Source of the DNA: an uncultured Collinsella sp.
GTDB lineage: Bacteria > Actinomycetota > Coriobacteriia > Coriobacteriales > Coriobacteriaceae
DNA: 34,665 nucleotides
Assembly: GCA_902490445.1 (NCBI GenBank)
Contig: CABUDZ010000010.1
Span: 1 to 34,665 of the forward strand
Direction of reading: 5' to 3'
This document shows, piece after piece, positions 23,163-32,093 of the stretch; the stretch's first letter is position 1, and each line of letters starts with the position of its first letter. The position numbers and the translations under genes were made by a program. The notes under the pieces were generated by a model. The model saw only the letters and a list, made by a program, of their open reading frames with translations, was not told the origin of the DNA and did not search any database.

Positions 23163-24375
23163 AGCATCGAAACCCACCTTCCGCCGCGCCGGAGGGCGTT
23201 CCGGCGCGCCTGCCAAACCTCAACGCAATACCGTCGCGCACTCTAAGTCTGTCGGGCATGCTCGACAGACCAGTCGTCCGGTCGTCGGCTCGCAGCTCGG
23301 TAATCGTCCAGCCGCAAAAAAGTCCTCGCGTCCCTCGGTGACGTCAAAGCCTGTTATGGGCGCCAAGCCTGCCCGTCCCATGGCAGCTCCCAAGCCCTCG
23401 ACGGGAACTAAAGCGGCGCGTCCAGGTCGCACGCTGGGCGCATCGAAACCGCGCTCGCTGACATCGGTGCCGGCTACCGCCAAGAAGCCTTCGAGTAAAA
23501 AAGGTTTCAACCCGTTATCTTCACTTGGAGCGATGGCAAATAAAACATCAGACGCCGCTTCTGTCGTTACAGGCAAAGGCAAAATCGTGGGCGGCGTTCT
23601 GGCCGTCTTGGCCGTGCTCGTCGTCGTTGCCATCGTGGTGATCAACTCTGGATTGTTTACTGCCACTGATATTCAGATTCAAGGCAGCGAGCATGTGACG
23701 AAGCACGATGCTATCCAGCTGATCGACTTGCCCGAGGGAACGTCGCTTTTTAACGTCGATCCCGACCAGATTACCGAGGATCTCAAGCAGAACCCGTGGG
23801 TTTCGGGCGTGGATGTCCAGCGCCAGTTTCCCCATACGCTTATCATCACGCCGACGGAGCGTAAAGTTATCGCCATTGCGTATATCAGCTCCGACGACCT
23901 TGCCTGGGCTATCGGAGACGATGACACCTGGATCGCCCCGCTGTCGACGTCGGTCGAAGTGGACGACCAGGGCAACGTCATCACGACAGGGCAGGGCTCA
24001 AATACCTTGACCGGAATCGATGCCGCGCTGGCGCTCGCCAAGCATTATGGCGCGGTGTTGTTGACTGATGTCTCGGCGGATGTCGCTCCGGTTTCCGGCC
24101 AGGCGGTTAACTCCAAAGCCGTTAAGGCCGGCCTGGATTATGTGCGTGGTTTTTCGAGCGAGTTCTTGGGACAAGTCAAGGATATTTCCACGCCTTCGGT
24201 CGAAGCCATCTCGGCAAACCTCAATAACGGCATTGAGGTGTCGCTGGGCGATTCGGACGATATCGCCAAGAAGGAACGCGTAGTCACCAAGTTGCTTTCG
24301 CAGGTAGAGGGCGTAACGTATATCAATGTGCGCTCTCCGGGCAACTACACATTTAGGAATGCTCCGACCTCGTAG
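23119..24375 (+). CDS. ftsQ: Divisome protein FtsQ/DivIB with long basic N-terminal region
   Basis: This 418-residue bitopic membrane protein has a long disordered cytoplasmic N-terminus (about residues 1-150) rich in Lys, Arg, Ser, Pro and Ala, one membrane helix (about 155-176, GVLAVLAVLVVVAIVVINSG), then a POTRA domain (about 180-250) starting FTATDIQIQGSEHVTKHDAI and ending FPHTLIITPTERK, and a beta domain. FtsQ scaffolds the FtsQBL complex that activates septal synthesis. The start has GGGAGG upstream, which places its first 44 nt inside murB. The N-terminal region is longer than the roughly 30-100 residues usual in the family. A promoter-containing gap separates it from ftsZ. Confidence 0.92.
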   Translation: MASSSDRKLNSSASRASKPTFRRAGGRSGAPAKPQRNTVAHSKSVGHARQTSRPVVGSQLGNRPAAKKSSRPSVTSKPVMGAKPARPMAAPKPSTGTKAARPGRTLGASKPRSLTSVPATAKKPSSKKGFNPLSSLGAMANKTSDAASVVTGKGKIVGGVLAVLAVLVVVAIVVINSGLFTATDIQIQGSEHVTKHDAIQLIDLPEGTSLFNVDPDQITEDLKQNPWVSGVDVQRQFPHTLIITPTERKVIAIAYISSDDLAWAIGDDDTWIAPLSTSVEVDDQGNVITTGQGSNTLTGIDAALALAKHYGAVLLTDVSADVAPVSGQAVNSKAVKAGLDYVRGFSSEFLGQVKDISTPSVEAISANLNNGIEVSLGDSDDIAKKERVVTKLLSQVEGVTYINVRSPGNYTFRNAPTS

Positions 24376-24574
24376 CGCTGGTTGATGCTTTGTTGAGGGG
24401 CCATACCACGCCGTTTATCTGGTTTGTTTGGTTTTCACGGTCAATTATTTGACTGATACGTTCATAATGTGCAAACATAATACGGTTTACCTTTGCATTT
24501 ACTTTCAACCTGAAGGTTAATGTGCGCAGGGGTCGACCCATGCTATGGCTATAACCTTTGTTCGGAGGACCGAC
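24376..24574 (+). promoter_or_regulatory. ftsZ upstream region with AT-rich promoter-like segment
   Basis: This 199-nt gap is the AT-richest in the cluster. It has TTGACT at 24449 and two CATAAT hexamers (24463, 24476), but no pair with ideal spacing, so the exact promoter is unclear. A dyad, TCAACCTGAAGGTTAA (24505-24520), shares 14 of 16 bases with the mraZ upstream motif at 9978. ftsZ probably has its own promoter here in addition to read-through. Confidence 0.45.
24505..24520. promoter_or_regulatory. Dyad motif upstream of ftsZ, shared with mraZ region
   Basis: TCAACCTGAAGGTTAA contains the perfect inverted repeat AACCT-GA-AGGTT. It lies about 55 nt before the ftsZ start codon, probably within the leader or just beside a promoter. 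The near-copy at 9978-9993 upstream of mraZ suggests a common DNA-binding regulator, not identified. Confidence 0.4.
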
Positions 24575-25729
24575 ATGCACGAGACAGAGATCAACAACTA
24601 CCTTGCCGTCATTAAGGTGGTCGGCGTCGGCGGCGGCGGTACCAACGCGGTCAATCGAATGATCGAAGAGGGCATCCGCGGCGTCGAGTTTGTTGCCATC
24701 AACACCGATGCTCAGGCACTCGCGATCTCTGATGCCGATATCAAGGTGCACATCGGCACCGACCTTACCCGCGGCCTGGGCGCCGGCGCCAATCCCGAGG
24801 TTGGCCGCAAGGCTGCCGATGAGTCCCGCGACGACATCGCCGAGGCGCTCGCTGGCGCCGACATGGTGTTTATCACCTGCGGCGAGGGCGGCGGCACCGG
24901 TACCGGCGCTGCTCCCATCGTTGCCGATATCGCGATGAACGAGGTCGGCGCACTGACCGTCGCCGTCGTGACCAAGCCCTTCACCTTCGAGGGCCGCAAG
25001 CGTAAGAAGAGCGCCGAGGAGGGCATCAAGACCCTCTCCGATTGCGTCGACACCATGATCGTCATTCCTAACGATAAGCTGCTCGACATCGCCGAGAAGA
25101 AGACCACCATGCTCGAGGCCTTCGCGATTGCCGATGGCGTCCTTTCCCAGGGCACCCAGGGCATCACCGACCTCATCACCGTCCCCGGTATCATCAACCT
25201 GGACTTCGCCGATGTTAAGACCATCATGAAGCAGGCCGGTACCGCCATGATGGGTATCGGTACCTCTTCTGGGGATACTCGTGCCGTCGACGCTGCCCAG
25301 CAGGCCATCTCCAGCCCGCTGCTCGAGAGCTCCATCGATGGCGCCACGCGCGTGCTGCTCTCCATCGCCGGTTCCAAGGACCTGGGCATCCAGGAGATCA
25401 GCGACGCCGCCGACGTTGTCGCCAACGCCGTCGACCCCGAGGCCAACATCATCTTCGGTACCGTTGTCGACGAGTCCCTGGGCGATCAGGTGCGTATCAC
25501 CGTCATCGCTACGGGCTTCTCCGACTCCAACGTCAACCGTCAGGATGAGCTCTTTGCTGCTCAGCAGTCTCAGAGCAAGGCCGCTGCCTCCGCTGAGCCG
25601 CAGCGCACCGCTCCGGCTGCCAGCCCGGCTCAGGCCGCTCCGACCCGCAACGTCGGTGGTACCGAGCTGCCCAACTTTGGCAACGACCAGTTCGAGCTTC
25701 CCGACTTCCTGAAGCGCGGTAGCTTCTAG
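24575..25729 (+). CDS. ftsZ: Cell division GTPase FtsZ
   Basis: This 384-residue tubulin-like GTPase forms the division ring. Near the N-terminus are VVGVGGGGTNAVNRMIEEG and FVAINTDAQAL; the tubulin signature GEGGGTGTGAAP lies near residue 103; the synergy (T7) loop reads NLDFADVKTIM (about residue 207). A variable Ala/Pro/Gln-rich linker (about 325-360) leads to the conserved tail DQFELPDFLKRGSF, the likely docking site for SepF and other partners. The start chosen is the ATG at 24575 with GGAGG upstream; an ATG at 24545 has no site. ftsA is absent, so SepF is the likely membrane tether. An intrinsic terminator follows. Confidence 0.98.
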   Translation: MHETEINNYLAVIKVVGVGGGGTNAVNRMIEEGIRGVEFVAINTDAQALAISDADIKVHIGTDLTRGLGAGANPEVGRKAADESRDDIAEALAGADMVFITCGEGGGTGTGAAPIVADIAMNEVGALTVAVVTKPFTFEGRKRKKSAEEGIKTLSDCVDTMIVIPNDKLLDIAEKKTTMLEAFAIADGVLSQGTQGITDLITVPGIINLDFADVKTIMKQAGTAMMGIGTSSGDTRAVDAAQQAISSPLLESSIDGATRVLLSIAGSKDLGIQEISDAADVVANAVDPEANIIFGTVVDESLGDQVRITVIATGFSDSNVNRQDELFAAQQSQSKAAASAEPQRTAPAASPAQAAPTRNVGGTELPNFGNDQFELPDFLKRGSF

Positions 25730-25752
25730 TTCGTTTTTCTCAACGACCTGCA

Positions 25753-25790
25753 CGGGGTGTGTCCATTTGGATGCACCCCGTTTTCTTTCT
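25753..25790 (+). terminator. Intrinsic terminator after ftsZ
   Basis: CGGGGTGTGTCC (25753-25764) pairs with GGATGCACCCCG (25769-25780), including two G-T pairs, around an ATTT loop, followed by TTTTCTTTCT. It ends the long mraZ-ftsZ transcription unit and separates it from pgeF, whose own start region contains a TATAAA at 25883 with only a weak -35. Confidence 0.88.
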
Positions 25791-25939
25791 CGTTTGTAAA
25801 CGAAAGCCTCCAATCTCCTTACGTTCCCTTTACGTTTGGTCCCTACCGCTGCGGGTATCCTTTTAAGGAAGTATGACAGCCGTATAAACGCGGACTGCGC
25901 GGCGACGCCGCGGTACTTGTGTTATTAGGAGGCTTTAGT

Positions 25940-26740
25940 ATGGCAGCACGTGCGGACAACGTTTCGCGTGTCGACCATGATGGAGTTACGTTGGTGGAGG
26001 GCGCGACATCCGATGTCCGCTTTGCCTTTACCGAGCGCACCGGTGGCGTTTCTGAAGATGCGTACTCCTCGCTCAACCTGGGCTCGCATGTAGGCGATGA
26101 CCCCTTTGCTGTTCAAGAAAATCGTCGTCGAGCGCTCGAAGCTATGGGCGCCACTGAGTGCGAGCATAATCTGCTCGTGCCCAATCAGGTACATGGTGAC
26201 CATATCGTTACAGTGACTTCGAACGGCGCCGACGATCTTGAGGCTGTTCGCGAGCAGATTGCCGAGGGCTGCGATGCCATCGTCTGTACGGCCCATGACG
26301 TGCCCGTGCTGCTCTGCTTTGCCGACTGCGTTCCCGTGGTGCAGGTGGCCCCTGGCGGATTTGCCGTGGTGCACTCCGGTTGGAAGGGCACGATTGCACG
26401 TATTTCTGCCAAGGCGTGCCAGGCGCTTTGCGATGCTGCCGGCTGCGATGCGAGCGACGTTTCCGCCTATATCGGCCCCCATATCTTGGCTGACGAATAT
26501 GAGGTATCCCAGGAACTCATGGATCGCTTTGCCGTCGAGTTCTCTTGCATCGATGCGAGTGCCTCTCGCATGCTCGATCTTTCCGCTGCCATTTGTGAGA
26601 CGCTGGTAGATGCCGGTGTGGACGTGGATAATATCGTGGATACCCAGCTTTCGACTGTGCGTCAGAACGACCGCTTTTATTCCTACCGTAACGAGGACGG
26701 CACCTGTGGGCGCCATGCTGCGATCGGCGTGATGCTATGA
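25940..26740 (+). CDS. pgeF: PgeF/YlmD-type copper-oxidase-like protein (DUF152 family)
   Basis: This 266-residue cytoplasmic protein belongs to the YfiH/YlmD family. Relatives have been reported as a peptidoglycan-editing factor that keeps L-Ser out of stem peptides and as purine nucleoside phosphorylases or laccase-like enzymes. The metal-binding set is visible: His in VPNQVHGDHI, Cys in LLCFADCVPVV, and His in VVHSGWKGT. Near the N-terminus is the family motif FTERTGGVSEDAYSSLNLGSH (shown in parts), and the end carries FYSYRNEDGTCGRHAA. The start is the ATG at 25940 with AGGAGG upstream. Its stop overlaps the pstS start as ATGA. In related genomes it sits between ftsZ and yggS. Confidence 0.93.
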   Translation: MAARADNVSRVDHDGVTLVEGATSDVRFAFTERTGGVSEDAYSSLNLGSHVGDDPFAVQENRRRALEAMGATECEHNLLVPNQVHGDHIVTVTSNGADDLEAVREQIAEGCDAIVCTAHDVPVLLCFADCVPVVQVAPGGFAVVHSGWKGTIARISAKACQALCDAAGCDASDVSAYIGPHILADEYEVSQELMDRFAVEFSCIDASASRMLDLSAAICETLVDAGVDVDNIVDTQLSTVRQNDRFYSYRNEDGTCGRHAAIGVML

Positions 26741-27573
26741 GAAAGATCGTATCGGTCCTAAGCGCCGCTGTGCTTACGCTTACGCTGTGCGCCTGTTCTT
26801 CGGGATCTTCTGCCTCTTCCATTACCGTGGCCGGCTCCACGACCTGCCTTCCTATCGCCGAAATTGCGGCAGAGGGCTTTAAGGAGGAGACCGGCATCGA
26901 CGTGCTCGTTTCCGGTTTGGGCTCTTCCGCTGGCATCGAAGCCGTCAGCGCTGGCACGGCCGATATCGCCAGCTCCTCCCGTGGACTCAATGCCGACGAA
27001 CAGGATCTGGGCCTGACTCCCATCGTCATTGCCCACGACGGTATCGCGGTCATCGTGAACGAAGACAACCCCGTCGATAACCTCTCGACCGAGCAGCTCC
27101 GCGATATCTATGCCGGCAAGATCACCAACTGGAAAGAAGTCGGTGGCGAGGACCTGAGGATTCAGGTTATCAACCGAGATGAGGCGTCTGGCACGCGTGA
27201 AGCCTTCCGCACCATCGTGATGGACGGCACCCCGTTCGATCGCCGCTCCGCCGTTCTTTCGGGCACGGGCCAGGTGCGCGACGTGGTATCTCGTTCGCGC
27301 GGGGCTATCGGCTACATTTCGCTGGGCTTCGTCGATAGCCTCAACGCCAAGACCTCGGTCAAGGCCGTCTCGGTCAATCATGTTGAGGCGTCCGAGAAGA
27401 CGGTCGCGAGCGGCGGCTATCCCATCTCACGCGACCTTTACTTCTTTGTGAAGGGTGCGCCTTCGCAGCAGGCGCAGGATTACATCGACTATGTGACGTC
27501 CGAAAAGATGGACAAGCAGATTCGCGAGGCGGGCTTTATCCCCGTCACCAACGACGAGAAGGGGAGTGAGTAG
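26737..27573 (+). CDS. pstS: Phosphate ABC transporter substrate-binding lipoprotein
   Basis: This 278-residue protein has an N-terminal lipoprotein signal, KIVSVLSAAVLTLTLCACSS, with the likely lipidated Cys at residue 20, so it would be anchored outside the membrane. The mature part starts ITVAGSTTCLPIAEIAAEGF and has the phosphate-site features GSSAGIEAVSAGTADIASSSR and INRDEASGTREAF, typical of PstS. The length is at the short end for the family. It starts inside the stop codon of pgeF (ATGA), which implies translational coupling, and pstC follows after one nucleotide. No separate promoter or Pho box was recognised upstream. Confidence 0.95.
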   Translation: MRKIVSVLSAAVLTLTLCACSSGSSASSITVAGSTTCLPIAEIAAEGFKEETGIDVLVSGLGSSAGIEAVSAGTADIASSSRGLNADEQDLGLTPIVIAHDGIAVIVNEDNPVDNLSTEQLRDIYAGKITNWKEVGGEDLRIQVINRDEASGTREAFRTIVMDGTPFDRRSAVLSGTGQVRDVVSRSRGAIGYISLGFVDSLNAKTSVKAVSVNHVEASEKTVASGGYPISRDLYFFVKGAPSQQAQDYIDYVTSEKMDKQIREAGFIPVTNDEKGSE

Positions 27574-27574
27574 C

Positions 27575-28501
27575 ATGGAAGCACAGGAAAACTCCCAGAC
27601 TGAGCAGAATGGTCAGGCGCCCAAGAAGCGCGAGCTGGCGCTCGTATCGCGCAGCACCTATATCAAGGAGAAGGCGCTGCAGTGGATCTTCTTTGCCTGC
27701 GCGTTCTTGGCGGTTGTTACCGTCATCCTGATTTTTGTCTTTACCACGTACTCGGCGCTGCCCGTCTTTACCGACATCGGTCTGGCGGACTTCTTTAGCT
27801 TTACGTGGGCGCCCTCTGAGGGTCACTACGGCATCGTGTCGCTGCTTGCCGGCTCGGGTCTGGTGACCGTCGGCGCGCTCGCCATGGGTGTGCCCCTAGG
27901 CGTGGGCACGGCCGTGTATCTGGTCGAGATCGCCAGCAAGCGCGTGCGCAAGCTCATCAGCCCTGCCGTTGACCTGTTGGCCGGCATCCCTTCTATCATC
28001 TATGGCTTCTTTGGCATGATCATCATCCGCCCGTTTATCGCACAACTGACCGGCGGTCTTGGTTTTGGCGCGCTGACGGCGTGGTTCGTGCTCGCCATTA
28101 TGATCGTGCCCACCATCACGACGCTTACCATCGATGCTCTCAATTCCATTCCCATGGGCATTCGCGAGGCATCGTATGCCATGGGCGCCACCAAGTGGCA
28201 GACTATCTATAAGGTCGTGTTACCTGCCGCCAAGCTGGGTATCGTGGATGCCATCGTGCTGGGTATGGGCCGTGCCATCGGCGAGACCATGGCCGTGCTC
28301 ATGGTCGTGGGTAACGCCCCGGTTATTCCCGACAGCATTGCGAGCCCCATCTCGACGCTCACGAGCCAGATTGCGCTCGACATGAGCTATTCCTCGGGTC
28401 TGCATCGCTCGGCGCTGTTCGGCATGGGCGTGGTCCTGTTTATCATTTCCGCCACGCTGGTGGGCATCGTCCGCCTGGTTTCCAAGAAGAAGAGGGGGTA
28501 G
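27575..28501 (+). CDS. pstC: Phosphate ABC transporter permease PstC
   Basis: This 308-residue inner-membrane protein has a hydrophilic N-terminal stretch of about 35 residues and then six membrane helices. The conserved permease loop EASYAMGATKWQTIYKVVLPAA (in parts) contacts the ATPase PstB, and LLAGIPSIIYGFFGMIII and GRAIGETMAVLMVVGN are PstC/PstA family signatures. With PstA it forms the phosphate channel. The start is the ATG at 27575 with GGGGAG 8 nt upstream, one nucleotide after the pstS stop; a GTG at 27566 inside pstS is less likely. pstA follows after 3 nt. Confidence 0.95.
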   Translation: MEAQENSQTEQNGQAPKKRELALVSRSTYIKEKALQWIFFACAFLAVVTVILIFVFTTYSALPVFTDIGLADFFSFTWAPSEGHYGIVSLLAGSGLVTVGALAMGVPLGVGTAVYLVEIASKRVRKLISPAVDLLAGIPSIIYGFFGMIIIRPFIAQLTGGLGFGALTAWFVLAIMIVPTITTLTIDALNSIPMGIREASYAMGATKWQTIYKVVLPAAKLGIVDAIVLGMGRAIGETMAVLMVVGNAPVIPDSIASPISTLTSQIALDMSYSSGLHRSALFGMGVVLFIISATLVGIVRLVSKKKRG

Positions 28502-28504
28502 GCT

Positions 28505-29410
28505 ATGCCCGATTCCGTTGACACGACGGTCGATACGACCTCGTCGCGCGAGCGCATCAAGCGTGCCCTTTCCCACGGCAAGAAGGGCCGCATCAACAAG
28601 GACCTGTCCAACAAGATCATGCTTGGCGTGTTCCGTGCCGCGGCATACATCACCACGCTGGTGCTGGTCGCTATCATCGCCTACGTGGTCATCAACGGCC
28701 TGCCACACATCTCGCTCGACTTTATCTTCGGTTGGCCCCAGGGCGTCAACGCCGAGGGCGGTATTTGGCCCACGATCGTCTCGACCGTCTATGTGACGGC
28801 GCTCGCCATGCTTATCTGCACGCCGATCGCTGTGCTGGCAGCCGTCTATCTGGCCGAGTACGCCAAGCAGGGCAAGATCGTTGAGCTCATTCGCTACGCT
28901 GCTGACGCTTTGGCCTCGGTGCCCTCCATCGTTATGGGCCTGTTTGGCTACGCCTTGTTTGTCGAGGCTATGGGTCTGGGCCTTTCGATGGTCTCGGCCG
29001 CTCTGGCGCTTGCGCTCTTGATGCTTCCCATCGTCATGCGCACCACCGAAGAGGCCATTCGCGCCGTTCCGCGCTATATCCGTTGGGGCGCGTATGGCCT
29101 GGGCGCCACCAAGTGGCAGGTTGTCTCCAAGATCGTGCTTCCTTCTGCCTTTGGCCGTATTGCCACGGGCATTGTCCTTGCCATCGGCCGTGCCATTGGC
29201 GAGACCGCCGTGGTGCTCTACACCATGGGCCAGGCCATCAATCTACCTATCTCGCCGCTCGATTCCGGCCGCCCCATGACCGTTCACCTGTACCTGCTTG
29301 CCAACGACGGCATCAACATGAACGCGGCCTACGGCACCGCGCTTTTGCTGATGGCGATTATTCTGGCCTTCAACCTGTTTGCGCGTTACCTGTCGCGCAA
29401 GCGCCGCTAG
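28505..29410 (+). CDS. pstA: Phosphate ABC transporter permease PstA
   Basis: This 301-residue permease has a cytoplasmic N-terminus of about 40 residues and six membrane helices. Family segments include YAADALASVPSIVMGLFGYA, MRTTEEAIRAVPRYIRWGAY, GLGATKWQVVSKIVLPSAFG (coupling loop) and GRAIGETAVVLYTMGQA. The partner is PstC. The start has a GGGGGTAGG ribosome site at the end of pstC, and pstB follows after 12 nt, so all four transporter genes are one unit. Confidence 0.95.
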   Translation: MPDSVDTTVDTTSSRERIKRALSHGKKGRINKDLSNKIMLGVFRAAAYITTLVLVAIIAYVVINGLPHISLDFIFGWPQGVNAEGGIWPTIVSTVYVTALAMLICTPIAVLAAVYLAEYAKQGKIVELIRYAADALASVPSIVMGLFGYALFVEAMGLGLSMVSAALALALLMLPIVMRTTEEAIRAVPRYIRWGAYGLGATKWQVVSKIVLPSAFGRIATGIVLAIGRAIGETAVVLYTMGQAINLPISPLDSGRPMTVHLYLLANDGINMNAAYGTALLLMAIILAFNLFARYLSRKRR

Positions 29411-29422
29411 TTAAGGAGTCCC

Positions 29423-30224
<802 letters not shown>

Positions 30225-30226
<2 letters not shown>

Positions 30227-30298
30227 TCGGTGCGACTAGTCCCAAACCGATCGGACCTGGTTCGGTGTGTATTCACTGTGCGGGCGGCATGACCGCAC
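30225..30298 (+). other. Two hairpins between pstB and phoU
   Basis: GATCGGT (30225-30231) pairs with ACCGATC (30246-30252), beginning within the pstB stop codon, and GTGCGG (30278-30283) pairs with CCGCAC (30293-30298). Neither has a T-tract. They may stabilise or adjust the relative expression of pstB and phoU mRNA; termination is unlikely. Confidence 0.4.
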
Positions 30299-30318
30299 CC
30301 AACTGATTGGAGTGAACC

Positions 30319-31176
30319 ATGCGCAAACTGTTTTCCCGTCAGCTCGTCGAGGCCCGTCACGAGATGCTGAGCATCTATGAGGCTGTCGATCTGGCCCTTC
30401 ACGACGCCGTGAAGGCCTACGTGACCGACGACCGCAAGCTCGCCACCAAGACCAAGAAGCGCACGCTTTCGATTGACGCACGCTGCGCCAACCTGGAGGC
30501 CGTCTGCTACAACCTGATCGCCACGCAGTCACCGGTCGCCTCCGACTTCCGCCTGCTTCAGACGATCATCTACGTCGACTTTAACCTGCAGCGCATGACC
30601 GATAAGGTCCGTCAGATCTGCCGTGCCACGCGTCATATGATCAAGGCCGACATCTCGCTGCCCAAGGAGCTTGTCGGCACGGTCGAGGCCGAGGCTGAGG
30701 CCGTGTACCAGGTGCTAGGCTCGTCGCTTTCTGCGCTCGTCACCAACGACATGTCCATCATTTGCAACCTGGCCGTCGAGGACGAGCCGGTGCACGCCGC
30801 CTACGAGAAGTTCTTCCGCACCTTTAACCGTATGGATACGGGCGACTTTATGGACGACGACAGCAACTATGACGATCTGCGCCGCGCCATCATGGTTTCG
30901 CGCTACCTCGATCGCATCGCTTCGATTTCCATTGATGCCGCTTGCCGTCTGACCTTCCTGTTGACTGGTCAGCGCATGACTGCCGGCGATATCGCCCGCA
31001 CTGATGAGGATGAGCTCGAGAGCATGCGCGTGCCTTCGGGCGAGGGTGTTATCATGAGGCCCGCTGTCGACGCGCGCTACGTTGCCAAGGTGCCCGTTAA
31101 CGAGGTCAGCGAGGGTCTTCGCTACCTGCTCGATCATCTTGAGGACGAGGACGATGGCGAGGACGACGAGGAGTAA
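30319..31176 (+). CDS. phoU: Phosphate-signalling protein PhoU with C-terminal extension
   Basis: This 285-residue protein consists of two PhoU helical bundles (about residues 1-215) and an extra C-terminal region. Conserved patterns are SRQLVEARHEMLSIYEAVD at the start, TQSPVASDFRLLQTIIYVDF and the second repeat's SRYLDRIASISIDAACRLTF. PhoU normally couples the PstSCAB transporter to the PhoR sensor kinase and limits phosphate uptake. Typical PhoU is about 215-225 residues; here 60-70 additional residues (MRPAVDARYVAKVPVNEVSE, then an acidic tail of Glu/Asp) follow. No phoR or phoB is in the window. The start has GGAG 7 nt upstream. Confidence 0.92.
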   Translation: MRKLFSRQLVEARHEMLSIYEAVDLALHDAVKAYVTDDRKLATKTKKRTLSIDARCANLEAVCYNLIATQSPVASDFRLLQTIIYVDFNLQRMTDKVRQICRATRHMIKADISLPKELVGTVEAEAEAVYQVLGSSLSALVTNDMSIICNLAVEDEPVHAAYEKFFRTFNRMDTGDFMDDDSNYDDLRRAIMVSRYLDRIASISIDAACRLTFLLTGQRMTAGDIARTDEDELESMRVPSGEGVIMRPAVDARYVAKVPVNEVSEGLRYLLDHLEDEDDGEDDEE

Positions 31177-31213
31177 GTAACCCCGTTCGTCGAAAGATTG
31201 TAAATACCTGAGG

Positions 31214-31245
31214 GAGCGCGGCCTTGCACATGCGGGGCCGCGCTC
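31214..31245 (+). terminator. Hairpin after phoU, possible weak terminator
   Basis: GAGCGCGGCC (31214-31223) and GGCCGCGCTC (31236-31245) form a perfect 10-bp stem with a 12-nt loop. It is followed by TTGCGTT, not a proper T-run, so termination may be partial and the yggS-divIVA genes may still be reached from upstream. Confidence 0.55.
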
Positions 31246-31295
31246 TTGCGTTAGCATGGGACTACTTGTTTGGCTGTCAGCGGAGGCGATTGGCA

Positions 31296-32033
31296 ATGGA
31301 TGACTATTTGGACTTGATGCGCGCTCGCCGCGAGCAGATTCTGGAACGTTTTTATGCGGCGCTCGATCACGCGGGCCGCCCCCACGACGCCGCGCGCCTC
31401 ATTGCCGTGTCCAAGACCGTTGGTGTCGATGAGACTGTTGCTGCCATCCAGGCGGGGTATCGCCATTTTGCCGAGAACCGCCCGCAGGAGCTGGTTCGCA
31501 AGCTCACGGGTCTGGCGGAGCATCCGGAGCTGCCCGAGGTGCGCTTCGATATGATCGGCAACCTGCAGACCAATAAGATCAATGCGGTGCTGGGCTCAGC
31601 CGAGCTGATTCACTCGGTGGGTTCGCTGCATCTGGCACAGGCGATCTCGAGCCGTGCTGTCCGCAAGATTGAGGCAGGCGAGCTCGCCGGCCCCCAGCGC
31701 GTGCTCATTGAGGCCAATGTGAGTGGTGAGGAGTCGAAGGGAGGCTTTTCGCCCGATGAGATTCGCGCCGCCGCGGGTGAGCTTGCGGAGCTCGAGGGAA
31801 TTTGCGTGCAGGGGCTTATGACTATGGCGCCCCGGGGGAATAAGGATGTGGCACGCCGCACCTTTGCGGGGCTTCGTGAGCTGAGGGATGAGCTGGAGGC
31901 GGCGCATCCCGATTTGAACCTGCCTGAGCTTTCCTGCGGCATGAGCGAGGACTTTGAGCCTGCCCTTGAGGAGGGCTCTACGCTCGTTCGCCTGGGCAGG
32001 GTAGTATTTAGCCCGGAGTTTGCAGTAAAATAA
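31296..32033 (+). CDS. yggS: PLP homeostasis protein YggS/YlmE
   Basis: This 245-residue cytoplasmic protein is a single-domain alanine-racemase-fold (TIM barrel) pyridoxal phosphate carrier. The PLP-binding Lys is in LIAVSKTVGVDE (about residue 38), followed by HFAENRPQEL, FDMIGNLQTNKIN, VLIEANVSGEESKGGF, QGLMTMAP and the phosphate-binding SCGMSEDFEPALEEGSTLVRLG region (in part). Relatives balance vitamin B6 forms and amino acid pools. The start is the ATG at 31296 with GGAGG upstream; an ATG at 31224 sits in the preceding hairpin. It lies directly ahead of sepF, as in other Gram-positive division clusters. Confidence 0.94.
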   Translation: MDDYLDLMRARREQILERFYAALDHAGRPHDAARLIAVSKTVGVDETVAAIQAGYRHFAENRPQELVRKLTGLAEHPELPEVRFDMIGNLQTNKINAVLGSAELIHSVGSLHLAQAISSRAVRKIEAGELAGPQRVLIEANVSGEESKGGFSPDEIRAAAGELAELEGICVQGLMTMAPRGNKDVARRTFAGLRELRDELEAAHPDLNLPELSCGMSEDFEPALEEGSTLVRLGRVVFSPEFAVK

Positions 32034-32093
32034 GGCTCTGAAGTGCGCACTGATTATCGGGGCGCCTGCACTAAACCGCGAGAGGACACAACC

